Below are positions 1-9,255 of a stretch of 64,000 nt of DNA, piece by piece. The position numbers were made by a program, and so were the translations under genes. The DNA is taken from positions 1 to 64,000 of the forward strand of contig CALDHM010000010.1 in NCBI GenBank assembly GCA_937941455.1, in the 5' to 3' direction. The notes under the pieces were generated by a model. The model ran no database searches, was not told the DNA's origin, and saw only the letters and a list, made by a program, of their open reading frames with translations. The stretch's first letter is position 1, and the number at the start of each line of letters is the position of its first letter. The stretch is from an uncultured Pirellulaceae bacterium (GTDB lineage: Bacteria; Planctomycetota; Planctomycetia; Pirellulales; Pirellulaceae).

Positions 1-153
1 CCGTACCTGGATCGGTGCACAGGCACAGGCCACCCTCATGTCCATCATTCAAACCGCCAAACAACGCGCCATCGAACCATTCAACTGGATTCGAAAAGCC
101 CCGATACTCAGCCAAACCTCGCCGCGCGGTAATCAATTACCCTTTGCGATTGC

Positions 154-180
154 GAGTAGGAGTAGGAGTAGGAGTAGGAG
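154..180. repeat. GAGTAG hexanucleotide microsatellite
   Basis: Four perfect copies of GAGTAG followed by GAG lie in a stretch with no convincing gene. A reading frame on the plus strand (15-323) runs through it and reads Val-Gly repeats, but the surrounding protein has no family features. The rest of 1-399 shows nothing I recognise. Confidence 0.8.
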
Positions 181-399
181 AAACAGAGTATTGGCGGTTT
201 GAGTGTGATAGACGCTTTGTTGAAGGGGAGTCACACCTAAGAATTATTCCGATACCCGTCAAGCGCGGGGCGCTCGTCTGCCGGTCCTGCCAAAAACGGA
301 CACAAACGCGTTCCACCTCCTAGGTTTGGAATAAAGCCTGATTGAACAGCACCACTTTTGCTTAGCTATGCTCGCCAGAGCGTCGAATACTCTAGGAAT

Positions 400-419
400 C
401 CACTGTCAGGCGACAGTGG
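400..419. repeat. Perfect hairpin, 8-bp stem and 4-nt loop
   Basis: CCACTGTC (400-407) and GACAGTGG (412-419) are exact reverse complements around the loop AGGC. No T-run follows on either strand, so it does not look like a normal intrinsic terminator. It lies in the non-coding stretch 324-557 and may be a small dispersed intergenic palindrome. A related short palindrome occurs at 28766-28780. Confidence 0.6.
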
Positions 420-557
420 CTACGGTCAACGATTTTGATCCAACTAAATTTGGCAAAATCGGTTGAATTTGGCGATGTCCGACTAGGTCGCAAGCGGCAC
501 GTTACCGACGGTGCCAGCGATTCGACCTTCCGTGATTGCGGTGACGGGGCGGCCTTC

Positions 558-585
558 AAAAAAAAAGCCCGAGATTTTCTCGGGC
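558..585 (-). terminator. Rho-independent terminator of the Cys/Gly-rich lipoprotein gene
   Basis: An 8-bp perfect stem (567-574 with 578-585, three-base loop) is followed, in the minus-strand sense, by nine T residues (plus-strand A tract 558-566). It sits 33 bases beyond the stop codon of the minus-strand gene ending at 619. This is a textbook intrinsic terminator and shows that the lipoprotein gene is transcribed toward the left. Confidence 0.88.
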
Positions 586-618
586 TGATGTCCAAAAACT
601 TTATTTAACAGTGGCCCT

Positions 619-1275
619 TTAATATCCGATCGTGGGCGGGTTGGCCATCAGGAAATCGCGAGGGCCGCGGACCGTGTAGTAGGGATACTGATAGGTCGGA
701 GCGGTCGCGTCAGGACCGAAGCCACCCGGGACGGGCTCGGTGTGCGGCAGGTGCCCGCCGTAGGGGTGTTGCGCGCTGGGAGACATCCGTCCGAACAGTC
801 CGCCGGCATGGCGACCGCGGAGACGGCAGGAAAGGCAGAGTCGGCCATTCATGCCGCAGCCGAAGCGGCCACATCCGCCGTCGAAATAGCCGACTTGCAT
901 CACGCCGTAGTCACCGGAGACTACGCCATCGGCAGAATTCATTCCCATACCATTACCCATCACGCCTCCGGTACCGAATGCACCGTTACCACCGAGCAAG
1001 CCGCCGCCACCGCGGGTGGTGGCGCATGAATTGCATCCGCTACTTCCGATGCTTCCGCTATTTCCGTCGCTCGAGCCTCCCGAACCGACGTGAGCATCGC
1101 CGCAGGTATGGCAGCCATGGGTGCCCAACAAACCGCCGCCGAACAAGCGGCCTTGCAAGCCGGTCGAGCAGCGATCGGGGCAGCAATCACCTGATCGCGA
1201 AACGGTAACGCAGCACCCTGAACTTGCCACAAGTGCAAGCAGGCCGAGTGCAGTCAAGAGAAATTGGGATCGCAT
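619..1275 (-). CDS. Cys/Gly-rich putative lipoprotein, function unknown
   Basis: The protein has 218 residues. I start it at the ATG at 1275 because a GAGGA Shine-Dalgarno lies about nine bases upstream and the protein then opens with a clean lipoprotein-type signal (MRSQFLLTALGLLALVASS, then Gly-Cys-Cys). The mature part is built of Gly-, Ser- and Cys-rich stretches with many paired or spaced cysteines, ending in a Pro/Tyr-rich tail. No catalytic motif or known domain is visible. Secreted Cys/Gly-rich proteins of this kind are common in planctomycetes and are thought to contribute to a disulfide-rich cell surface; that role is inference here. The gene stands alone and ends at a strong intrinsic terminator (558-585). 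An upstream in-frame start at 1320 would add 15 residues before the signal and is less likely. Confidence 0.75.
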   Translation of the reverse strand: MRSQFLLTALGLLALVASSGCCVTVSRSGDCCPDRCSTGLQGRLFGGGLLGTHGCHTCGDAHVGSGGSSDGNSGSIGSSGCNSCATTRGGGGLLGGNGAFGTGGVMGNGMGMNSADGVVSGDYGVMQVGYFDGGCGRFGCGMNGRLCLSCRLRGRHAGGLFGRMSPSAQHPYGGHLPHTEPVPGGFGPDATAPTYQYPYYTVRGPRDFLMANPPTIGY

Positions 1276-1856
1276 GAGTTGGTCCTCGTTGGAGTGGGTC
1301 ATACCCTGGATTTTTGGCAATTTTCAGCGGTTTCGCATCTTTCACGGGAGTTTGCGGCAGCCGCGTCGAACCTGAGTTCGTTTCGTCACAACGATCATCG
1401 TCCGAAAAAAACGAATAATTCAGACAAATGGGACGAAGCTCAGGACTGGTAAAGAAGTTTTTTCGATTCGTATTTCGCCAACTGGAATTATCGTTACAAT
1501 ATACGCCGCTTACTTGGCCACCTTGCGCCGATAGGCTTTGTACCCGAACGATTAGCCGTAACTGGTTAGCGTCCGGTTTTCGCGAGAACCGCGGGCTGGT
1601 GCCCTGCGGCTGACGAGTTTTGGCACGAAGCCTAGTTTCAAAAAGCGACCTGCGGCGGCGGTCTTGTTTTTTGATCAATGGTCTCGGTTCCAAGAAAAAG
1701 GGAAGGGTTGTGTAAGCCTTTACTCCTTTGCTCACTTGCCTCGCGAGGCTTCGGAGTACCGGTGCCGACGCACCATCACGCCAGCCAACTTACAAGATCC
1801 TCATGTTCGTGCCTCGACCTTTTGCTTCTCTACTGAGCATCGCGATTGCGAGACGC
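1276..1856. other. Intergenic region between divergent genes
   Basis: This separates the minus-strand lipoprotein gene from the plus-strand sulfatase gene, so promoters for both should lie here; I could not assign -35/-10 boxes with confidence. It contains one copy of the dispersed intergenic repeat (1553-1635). A 182-codon minus-strand frame (1187-1735) overlaps the start of the lipoprotein gene, has no family features and is not accepted. Confidence 0.6.
1553..1635 (+). repeat. Dispersed intergenic repeat, copy 1
   Basis: This 83-base element aligns over its whole length with 22844-22925. Both begin TAGC, share the core TCCGGTTTTCGCG, then GAACC, TGCGGCTGACG, GTTTT and end CCTAG. Its first third also matches 11058-11092 (TAGCGTCCGGTTTT). 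All three copies lie between genes. The inner part can fold (CGGGCTGGTGCCCTG-type stem). Function is unknown; it behaves like a REP-type intergenic element. Confidence 0.7.
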
Positions 1857-4214
1857 ATGGTTGCTAGCTGGCGGAGATGCCCGTGGTGGGTGATTTTGCT
1901 GGCGGCGCTAGTAGCTAGCTCGACGGGTTGCGAAACGGAAACTGCGGGCGATGGGCTGAGTCCCCGTTGTTTGGCCGCTGCGGCGCGCGTCCAGCGGGAA
2001 TCGACCGACGCGCACGGCCCCCCCCCCAATATCATCCTCATCAATCTGGATGACGCGGACTGCGAAGCGGTTTTTTCACAGATTGACTCTGCCGGAGACC
2101 AGACCAGTTATTTGCCGAACATTCAGCGGTTGGCCAGCCAGGGGCTGCGGCTGAACAACTTGCATGCCGCCGTGCCGATCTGCAATCCGTCGCGCGTTTG
2201 CTTTTACACGGGGCAATACGCCCACAAGACAGGAGTTCGCTGCAATGCTCCGCTGCGGGTGACCAGTTTAGGGACTCCGGGAGGCTTTTTGTCCTTTCGC
2301 CAGCGGGGCCCGTTCGGAGACACGAGCCGCCCGCACATCAGCAATGAACTGGGGACATGGATGCAAGCGGCGGGCTACGACACGATTCATGTCGGCAAAT
2401 TCTTGCACGAGCAGTTCGAGGCACAGCCCGGCGAAAACTTTTATGAAATTGTGCCACGCGGCTGGAATGATTTCTATTGTTCCTTCGGAGCCTCTTATTT
2501 TCGCACGATGTTCTACAAGAACGGCGAGTACAGCTTTTGCTACAAGGCTGACCCCAAGAAATATCCGGAGCGATACCGCGGCGCGATCGAACGTGTCGAT
2601 ATTCGGGACTTGATTGAGAAGCGATTCAAACGTAGCGAGCGGCAACCGTTCTTTTTGTACTACGCTCCCTTTGCGCCTCATATAGAAGAAGCGAGCGAAG
2701 CCGATCCGACCGAGACGATCCCCGATCGCGGGATGGTTCCCAATGACCGTCAGGAGGATTTACCCGACTTGCGTCAACCGCGCAGGCCCGACTTTAACAT
2801 TGCGGACAACTCCGATCGGCCGCTGCCTGTCCGCAGCATCGCGCCGCTGCGCAGCGAGGGTGACACTCCCGCGATGAACGATGAGTTGGCCAGCGATCTC
2901 GACTACCGGCGCAGAATTCTCAGCATCAAATCGGTCGACGATGTTTTGGGGGATTTATTCGAGCTTCTGGACCGGCATCAAGCGATCGACAACACGCTGA
3001 TCATTCTGACCTCCGATCACGGCTACTCGCTGGGACAACTCCGGCATATCGGCAAGTCACTCCCGTACGACCGCATCACCCGCTGCCCCACCGTCGCTTG
3101 GGGGCCAGGAATCGTCAAGGCGTCGCCAGGAACGAGCGAGCATCTCCTCTCCCACATCGATTTTGCACCGACCTTGCTCGATTATGCCGGAGCCACAGTA
3201 CCGGACATCGTGCAAGGCCAATCATTTCGTGGCGTTTTGGAGGGGACGGCCGGGCCCGCTGCCGAGTGGCGGCCGCAAGGCGTATTGGTTGAGCACTGGG
3301 AGCGGGTGCACTCCCGTCCTCACCCGATCAAGGTGGCCTACGTTTCCCTCCGCCTGCACGATCGAGTTTATACCCAATGGTACACGGGCGAAGAGGAGTA
3401 TTACGACCTGGCTCAAGACCGCTTGCAACTCCGCAACCGGATAGCGGACTTGGCCCTGCAAGAACGGCAGGCATTGCGGCAAAAACTCGAATCATTGCGT
3501 GAGCAAATGCCCAAGCCCGAATTGTTCATCTCTACTCCGTTTTTCGCCAATGACGTCTACCTGCGGGAGATAAAGCTCGAGGGCTTCATTGAATACAAGT
3601 CACCGCTCCGCGAGGTCCGCTTGCAAATCACCAAGTCGCAGGGGGACGATCAGCGCTACTGGAATGGAACAGCGTGGCAAGGTGAGCCGCAGTGGGTGGC
3701 GGCCAATCTGGCGTCGCAACAGACCGTGATTTCGGGTTGGGAATATCGGTTTACCCCCCCCTTGGAGTCGGAACAAGAAGATTTTTCAGTGGCCGCCATC
3801 GGCAGTGCCGCGGATGGCACGGAGGTGAGCCAGCCGACAGTCAAAAAATTCAGCTTACGTCAAAGCTTTCCCTTGACGACCGTCGAGAACCCGGACCGCG
3901 CGGCGGTGGCGAAGCTGTATCAAAAATTCAATATCCAAGGAAGTGCCATCGACGACGTGCGTATCCGCGAGGTGGCCCTCATCATCGAGCATCCTGAGCG
4001 GAAGGCGTTTTGGAACGGCAAACAGTGGCAGGCCGAACCCGTCGAGTTGCCCGCCCGGCTTACATCTCGGCGCGACATGAAGGTCGAGTGGACTTACGAA
4101 TTCACACCGACCGAGCCCGAGGGGGAGGTCTTGGTCACCGTGAAAGTGCTACCGGTCGGCAAATCACCACCGCGACCGATGTTGCCGGCCACGCCCGTGC
4201 GTTGGGCTCGCTGA
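1857..4214 (+). CDS. Sulfatase, outer-membrane or periplasmic lipoprotein
   Basis: A 785-residue type I sulfatase, hydrolysing sulfate esters, probably of sulfated polysaccharides. The start at 1857 gives a lipoprotein signal ending in a lipobox (ASSTGC at about residues 18-23); in-frame starts at 1803 (ATG) and 1728 (TTG) would only add residues before it, and no site has a strong SD. Family marks: metal-binding DD in IILINLDDAD near the N-terminus; the sulfatase signature Cys-Asn-Pro-Ser-Arg with C109 as the formylglycine precursor; VGKFLHEQF; and the distal TSDHGYSLGQ with a following Lys. The layout resembles iduronate-2-sulfatase types. The last 250 residues contain two related beta-type modules, each with a W-N-G-x-x-W-Q-x-E-P motif (around 3660 and 4012), probably carbohydrate- or surface-binding. 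Activity would need a formylglycine-generating enzyme or anaerobic maturase encoded elsewhere. Confidence 0.93.
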   Translation: MVASWRRCPWWVILLAALVASSTGCETETAGDGLSPRCLAAAARVQRESTDAHGPPPNIILINLDDADCEAVFSQIDSAGDQTSYLPNIQRLASQGLRLNNLHAAVPICNPSRVCFYTGQYAHKTGVRCNAPLRVTSLGTPGGFLSFRQRGPFGDTSRPHISNELGTWMQAAGYDTIHVGKFLHEQFEAQPGENFYEIVPRGWNDFYCSFGASYFRTMFYKNGEYSFCYKADPKKYPERYRGAIERVDIRDLIEKRFKRSERQPFFLYYAPFAPHIEEASEADPTETIPDRGMVPNDRQEDLPDLRQPRRPDFNIADNSDRPLPVRSIAPLRSEGDTPAMNDELASDLDYRRRILSIKSVDDVLGDLFELLDRHQAIDNTLIILTSDHGYSLGQLRHIGKSLPYDRITRCPTVAWGPGIVKASPGTSEHLLSHIDFAPTLLDYAGATVPDIVQGQSFRGVLEGTAGPAAEWRPQGVLVEHWERVHSRPHPIKVAYVSLRLHDRVYTQWYTGEEEYYDLAQDRLQLRNRIADLALQERQALRQKLESLREQMPKPELFISTPFFANDVYLREIKLEGFIEYKSPLREVRLQITKSQGDDQRYWNGTAWQGEPQWVAANLASQQTVISGWEYRFTPPLESEQEDFSVAAIGSAADGTEVSQPTVKKFSLRQSFPLTTVENPDRAAVAKLYQKFNIQGSAIDDVRIREVALIIEHPERKAFWNGKQWQAEPVELPARLTSRRDMKVEWTYEFTPTEPEGEVLVTVKVLPVGKSPPRPMLPATPVRWAR

Positions 4215-4237
4215 CGGCCTAAGGGGCCGGGTTGACC

Positions 4238-5509
4238 TTACGCGTGCCGCCCAGCGAGCGTCCCTGTACTGAAGGCTGCTTGAAAATTGAAGCCACCGAT
4301 CGGACCATCGACGTCGAGGATTTCCCCCGCCAGGTACAGTCCCGGGACCAAGCGGCTTTCCATGGTCTGCGGGTTGACCTCGGTCAGGGCGATGCCTCCC
4401 GCCGTCACCTCGGCCTTGTCGAAGCCCTTGGTGCCCGTGATCCGCACGGGGCATTCTTTCAGATTCGCCAGCAGGGCATACAGCTGCGCGTGAGGCAACT
4501 CCGCGAGCCGCTGACCGCGGGGCAGTCCGCTGCGCTCGAGCAGCGCACCCGCCAGTCGTTCGGGGAGTTCGCGTTCGAGCCAGTTGCCGATTGCCATCCG
4601 GCCTTGCGTCCCCGCGGCCTGCCGCAAATCCGCCACCAGCGAATCCTTGGTTCGCTCCGGCAGAAAATCGATCTGCAACCAGGGCTGTGCCAGACATTGT
4701 GACGCGGTGTAATAGCGGCTTACATTCATCGGCTCGGGACCGGAAATGCCCGTGTGGGTGAATAGCAACGCGCCCCGCCGCGACACCACAGGGGAACGCT
4801 CCGCAGCGAAGGGGACGCGGCAACCGACCAGCGGCAACGTCAATCCCGAGAGCTCGTGGACCCAAGCTTCATCACTGAGCAAAGGCGTCAAGGCGGGATG
4901 AAGGGGCTGAATGGTGTGCCCTAATCCCACGGCCCAGGGGTAGCCATCCCCAGTCGTGCCGCAGCCGGGATAGGATTTACCGCCGGTACACAAGATCAGC
5001 GATGCGGCCGTGAACTTCCCCCCCTCGACGAGGCAGCGAAAACCGATTTCGTCGCGAGCAATTCCTTTGACGGCCACGCCGCTGACGAGCACCGCCCCGG
5101 CTCGTTCGGCTCGCCGCACCAAGGCATCGCGGACGTCGATTGCCCGGTCGCTGACGGGGAAGACCTTGCCGGTCGCCTCGACCTTCGTGGGAACTCCCTC
5201 GGCCTCGATCAAGTCGACGACAGCCTGTGGCGGGAGTTGGCCAATGGCCTTGTACAGGAAACGAGCGGCACCGCGGAATTGGTCGGCGACCTCTCGCGGA
5301 GAGGCATGATGAGTCAGATTGCAGCGAGTGCCGCCCGACATCAAGATTTTCACGCCGAACTTTTTATTCTTTTCCAGCAGCAACGTACGGCGACCGCGGG
5401 CCGCAGCCGCGGCAGCCGCCATGAGCCCGGCCGCGCCCCCGCCGACCACGATCACCTCCCAAGCCGTATCCATCTCGCCCGGCCCGCCGCGGAGCGGACC
5501 GCCCGTCAT
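4238..5509 (-). CDS. BaiN/HI0933-family FAD-dependent flavoprotein
   Basis: A 423-residue flavoprotein of the BaiN/YhiN/HI0933 family, whose members bind FAD and are mostly of unknown physiological substrate. An FAD Rossmann motif ([19 protein letters not shown]) lies at about residues 20-40, followed by the family-typical [10 protein letters not shown]. The C-terminus carries the second FAD-contacting stretch ([20 protein letters not shown]). Its ATG at 5509 overlaps the purM stop codon as ATGA, so translation is probably coupled to purM. An internal ATG at 5473, preceded by GGGCGAG, is an alternative start that would remove the 12 low-complexity N-terminal residues. It converges with the sulfatase gene 23 bases away. 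Confidence 0.88.
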   Translation of the reverse strand: MTGGPLRGGPGEMDTAWEVIVVGGGAAGLMAAAAAAARGRRTLLLEKNKKFGVKILMSGGTRCNLTHHASPREVADQFRGAARFLYKAIGQLPPQAVVDLIEAEGVPTKVEATGKVFPVSDRAIDVRDALVRRAERAGAVLVSGVAVKGIARDEIGFRCLVEGGKFTAASLILCTGGKSYPGCGTTGDGYPWAVGLGHTIQPLHPALTPLLSDEAWVHELSGLTLPLVGCRVPFAAERSPVVSRRGALLFTHTGISGPEPMNVSRYYTASQCLAQPWLQIDFLPERTKDSLVADLRQAAGTQGRMAIGNWLERELPERLAGALLERSGLPRGQRLAELPHAQLYALLANLKECPVRITGTKGFDKAEVTAGGIALTEVNPQTMESRLVPGLYLAGEILDVDGPIGGFNFQAAFSTGTLAGRHA

Positions 5510-6576
5510 TTGTTCTGCAAGATCACCTTAGTGGCCCCCGTAACCACCGAACCGATCACCCAGCAGCGATGCCCGGTTTGCTCGACCATCCGGCGAATAT
5601 TGTCGGCGTAATACGGGCTGACCAGGAGCGCCATCCCGATCCCCATATTGAAGACGCGATACATCTCATCGCGTTCGACTCCCCCCAACGCTTGCAGCCA
5701 AGGAAACACGGCCGGCCGTTCCCAAGTTTGGCAGTCGATTTCGACTTGGATTCCCTCCGGAACGATCCGTTCGATGTTTTCTTCCAGCCCGCCACCGGTA
5801 ATGTGAGCGATGCCGTGCACGACCGATTTGACCTTGTAGTAGCGCAGAATCTTTCGCAGGACCGCCGCGTAAATGTACGTCGGTCGCAACAAGGCATCAG
5901 CGACGGTCTCGCCCAAGTCCGGGATGTGCGCCGCGACATCAAGGCGGTGCCGCTCAAACACAATCTTGCGTACGAGCGAGTAACCGTTGCTGTGAATGCC
6001 GCTGGAGCCGATCCCCAGCACGACATCTCCGGCCGAAATCGCTTGGCCCGTAATCAAGTCCTTCTGTTCGACCACCCCCACGCAAAAGCCCGCCAGATCG
6101 TAATCGCCGCGGGCGTAAACGTCGGGCATGATCGCGGTCTCGCCTCCCATCAAGCTGCAATCCGCTTGCACGCAACCATCGCTGATCCCCCGCACGATCT
6201 GCTCCAAGCGGTCGGGGTCGTCGTGCGACATGGCGACGTAGTCGAGGAAGAACAACGGTTCGGCGCCGCAGCAGATAGCATCGTTGACGCACATGGCTAC
6301 CAGATCGATCCCTACCGTATGATGGCGATGGGCCTCGATCGCTACCTTGAGTTTAGTCCCGACGCCGTCGGTGCAAGAGACCAGGACCGGATCGACATAG
6401 TTGCGGCGGAACAGCGGATTGTCGAAGTCCAGTTTGAACAAGCCCGCGAAGCCGCCGTCCAGCGGCACGACGCGTGGCGAGAAGGTGCGGTGCATCAACC
6501 GCGGCAGTCGGCCCATCGCTTCGTTGTAGACGTCAAGATCGATCCCTGAATCTTTGTAAGAAAGTCCTGACGACAT
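5506..6576 (-). CDS. purM: Phosphoribosylformylglycinamidine cyclo-ligase (AIR synthetase)
   Basis: This 356-residue enzyme makes 5-aminoimidazole ribonucleotide from FGAM with ATP, the fifth step of purine synthesis, in the cytoplasm. Visible family motifs in order: [69 protein letters not shown] and [11 protein letters not shown]. Length matches the family (about 345-360). I use the ATG at 6576; a TTG at 6588 is possible. The downstream flavoprotein gene overlaps it by four bases. No other pur gene is adjacent, so this is not part of a purine operon in this window. Confidence 0.96.
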   Translation of the reverse strand: MSSGLSYKDSGIDLDVYNEAMGRLPRLMHRTFSPRVVPLDGGFAGLFKLDFDNPLFRRNYVDPVLVSCTDGVGTKLKVAIEAHRHHTVGIDLVAMCVNDAICCGAEPLFFLDYVAMSHDDPDRLEQIVRGISDGCVQADCSLMGGETAIMPDVYARGDYDLAGFCVGVVEQKDLITGQAISAGDVVLGIGSSGIHSNGYSLVRKIVFERHRLDVAAHIPDLGETVADALLRPTYIYAAVLRKILRYYKVKSVVHGIAHITGGGLEENIERIVPEGIQVEIDCQTWERPAVFPWLQALGGVERDEMYRVFNMGIGMALLVSPYYADNIRRMVEQTGHRCWVIGSVVTGATKVILQNK

Positions 6577-6625
6577 ACGCTGCCGCAACCCTTAACACGT
6601 TTTGCTACACGGAATATTCAAAAGA

Positions 6626-6766
6626 CTACATGTCCGCGGCGCCAGCGCGGCCGAACAGCTCGGCGAGTGGATCGCCAACGATTTCGCGCGGCTTGGCGCC
6701 GTGCTCTACATAAGTTAACCACCACGTACGCGTTTGCCCAGTTGCCACGAACCGGCCGACGCTCAC
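6626..6766 (-). CDS. Candidate small protein upstream of purM
   Basis: A possible 46-codon gene starting with GTG at 6766, in the 437-base gap between purM and the debranching-enzyme gene. The predicted peptide contains the compact stretch TWWLTYVEHGAKPREIVGDP and ends AGAADM. Codon third positions over this segment are mostly G or C, as in neighbouring real genes, whereas the upstream extension of the same frame (to 6940) loses this bias. No clear Shine-Dalgarno is seen. I do not recognise the family. It would be transcribed toward purM, ending 50 bases before it. Confidence 0.38.
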   Translation of the reverse strand: MSVGRFVATGQTRTWWLTYVEHGAKPREIVGDPLAELFGRAGAADM

Positions 6767-7013
6767 GGTTGGCAGATTCGAAACGATCCGCAAAAAATCT
6801 GTACTCGCCGGCAAGCCTGATTTCCGCTGCAAAACGCAGTGAGTGCGGCAGAAAATCGGTCGCCGCATGAACTTTGTTGTGGCAATCTTCCCCGGCGGAA
6901 TCATATTTGACCGTTCGCCACTGCGGTGAACGAACACCAAAGCACGAGCGTCTTCAAACGCGATCCAACTGCGCCGTCGAACGGTCTGTTGTCAAACTGC
7001 GGAGCATGGAACA

Positions 7014-9122
7014 ATGTTAAAGGTTATGCGAGAAACTCATCCGAATCTGCAATTTGCCCACCATCTCCCCTACGGAGCGATTTTGTCGGACACCGGGGTG
7101 CGGTTCGCCGTGTTCAGCCGCAATGCCTACGAGGTCCGCTTGTTGCTGTACGACGATCCGCAAGACACCGAGCCATCGGAGGTGATTCGCTTCGACCCGG
7201 AACTCGACCGCTGGGGGGATGTGTGGAGTATTTTTGTGCCGGGCATCAAGGCGGGACAACTCTACCATTTCCAAGCTTCCGGGCCCTACGATCCGCTGCG
7301 CGGCATGCGGTTTGACCGGGAGGCTCGCTTGGTGGACCCCTACGCCAAGGCGTTGACCGGCCGATTCCAGCGAACGGCCGCCGGTGTGGTGGTGCCCCCT
7401 AAATGCGTCGTGGTCAACGACGTCTTCGACTGGCAAGGTGATCGGCACCTGCGGCGCGATCTGGCCGACTCGGTGATCTATGAAATGCACGTTCGCGGGT
7501 TCACGCAACATTCCTCCAGCGGCGTGCAACGACCGGGCACCTATTTGGGTATCATCGAAAAAATCCCGTATCTCAAATCGCTCGGCGTCACGACGGTTGA
7601 ATTGATGCCGGTGCACGAGTTTCCCAAAAACAACTTCGACGGCACCGATCGCGGTATCAAGAATTATTGGGGCTACGATCCTCTCGCCTTTTTCGCTCCC
7701 CACTCGGGATACGCCTACGACCAGACCCCTGGGGCCGTCGTGAATGAATTCAAGATGATGGTCAAGGAGCTCCACGCGGCCGGGATCGAGGTCATCCTCG
7801 ACGTCGTTTTCAATCACACCTGCGAAGGGAATGAGAAAGGCCCCACCATTAGCTTCAAGGGTCTCGAAAACAGCGTTTACTACATGTTGGAACGGGATCG
7901 GCAGTTCTATCGAAACTACTCGGGTTGCGGAAATACGGTCAACGGCAATCACCCGGTGGTCCGCGAAATGATTTTTCATTGCTTGCGGCATTGGGTCCAC
8001 AATTATCACATCGACGGTTTCCGCTTCGATTTGGCATCCATCTTGAGTCGCGACCGCAACGGCAACTTGGTTCCCAATCCGCCGATCGTGGAGTTGATCG
8101 CCGAGGATCCGATGTTGGCCGATACCAAAATCGTCGCCGAGGCTTGGGATGCCGCCGGGGCCTATCAGGTCGGTTCGTTCGGTTCCGAGCGGTGGGCTGA
8201 ATGGAATGGCCGATATCGCGATGATGTGCGGCGTTTCTGGCGGGGTGACCCGGGGACACGCGGCGCGTTTGCCACGCGGCTGGCGGGATCGGCCGACCTC
8301 TACCAGGCTGGCGGGCGAGCTCCGTGGGCCAGCATCAATTTCGTCACCTCCCATGACGGCTTTACGCTGAACGACCTAGTCAGTTACGCGCAAAAGCACA
8401 ACCATGCCAACGGCGAAGACAATCGCGACGGCGACAACAACAACCACAGTTGCAACTACGGACATGAAGGACCGACCAATGACCCGCAAGTCGAAACGAT
8501 TCGCTTGCGGCAAATCAAGAACTTTTTGGCCACGCTAATGCTGAGCCAAGGGGTGCCGATGATTGTCGCCGGCGACGAAGTCCGCCGTACGCAGCAGGGA
8601 AACAACAACGCCTATTGCCAAGATAACGAGATCTCCTGGTTCGATTGGCGGCTAGTTGAGAAGAACGCTGACTTGCTCCGCTTCACGAGGTCGCTGATTC
8701 AATTCCGACGCAATCAGCCCACCTTGCGGCGGCGCCAATTCCTGACCGGAGCCACGACCAACGGCTCGCTCCATCCGGACGTCAGCTGGTACAGCCATCT
8801 TGGTACTGCGGTGAATTGGCATTATTCGGATTTGCCGATGATTTGTTTTTTGACCGCGTTGGACGATGCCGACGAGTTCGGCAATCGCGGCCATCACATC
8901 CTGGCGATGTTCAACAGCAGCAAAGAGGCCGTCGATTTCATGATCCCCACCGCGACGAAACACCTCGACTGGCGATTGTTCTGCGACACGGCCGCGAAGT
9001 CGCCGGCAGACGTGTTCCCGAATTTCGATGGCCCCCAATTAGCCGATTCAGGCATTCATTTGGTGCAACCGAGAAGTCTGGTCGTCTTCGTGTCGCAAAC
9101 TGAAGATAACGGATCGCGATAA
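7014..9122 (+). CDS. glgX: Glycogen debranching enzyme (GlgX/isoamylase type, GH13)
   Basis: A 702-residue enzyme that cleaves alpha-1,6 branches of glycogen or limit dextrins. The N-terminal third is the CBM48-type beta domain (VRFAVFSRNAYEVRLLLYDD), then a GH13 (beta/alpha)8 barrel: region I DVVFNHT; region II GFRFDLASIL with nucleophile D339; region III VAEAWDA with acid/base E376; region IV TSHD with D448. The stretch GDEVRRTQQGNNNAYCQDNE with ISWFDW is typical of GlgX/TreX-like enzymes. A GGAG box precedes the ATG at 7014. No other glycogen genes are adjacent. All catalytic residues are present. Confidence 0.95.
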   Translation: MLKVMRETHPNLQFAHHLPYGAILSDTGVRFAVFSRNAYEVRLLLYDDPQDTEPSEVIRFDPELDRWGDVWSIFVPGIKAGQLYHFQASGPYDPLRGMRFDREARLVDPYAKALTGRFQRTAAGVVVPPKCVVVNDVFDWQGDRHLRRDLADSVIYEMHVRGFTQHSSSGVQRPGTYLGIIEKIPYLKSLGVTTVELMPVHEFPKNNFDGTDRGIKNYWGYDPLAFFAPHSGYAYDQTPGAVVNEFKMMVKELHAAGIEVILDVVFNHTCEGNEKGPTISFKGLENSVYYMLERDRQFYRNYSGCGNTVNGNHPVVREMIFHCLRHWVHNYHIDGFRFDLASILSRDRNGNLVPNPPIVELIAEDPMLADTKIVAEAWDAAGAYQVGSFGSERWAEWNGRYRDDVRRFWRGDPGTRGAFATRLAGSADLYQAGGRAPWASINFVTSHDGFTLNDLVSYAQKHNHANGEDNRDGDNNNHSCNYGHEGPTNDPQVETIRLRQIKNFLATLMLSQGVPMIVAGDEVRRTQQGNNNAYCQDNEISWFDWRLVEKNADLLRFTRSLIQFRRNQPTLRRRQFLTGATTNGSLHPDVSWYSHLGTAVNWHYSDLPMICFLTALDDADEFGNRGHHILAMFNSSKEAVDFMIPTATKHLDWRLFCDTAAKSPADVFPNFDGPQLADSGIHLVQPRSLVVFVSQTEDNGSR

Positions 9123-9255
9123 TTCCCCCGGCCGCCAGAATATCGTACAATGCGAGAAGCGGTACGTTCGAATAGTTCGTGTCGCTCGGTCAGGCTGTGA
9201 TGAATGAACATGGAACTTGAACCGGTTGCCAAACCAAATTGGGGGAAAGTGTCGG

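Noticed and set aside
7017-8354. 445-codon minus-strand frame
   Set aside because: Antisense shadow of the debranching enzyme, whose four catalytic regions are intact.
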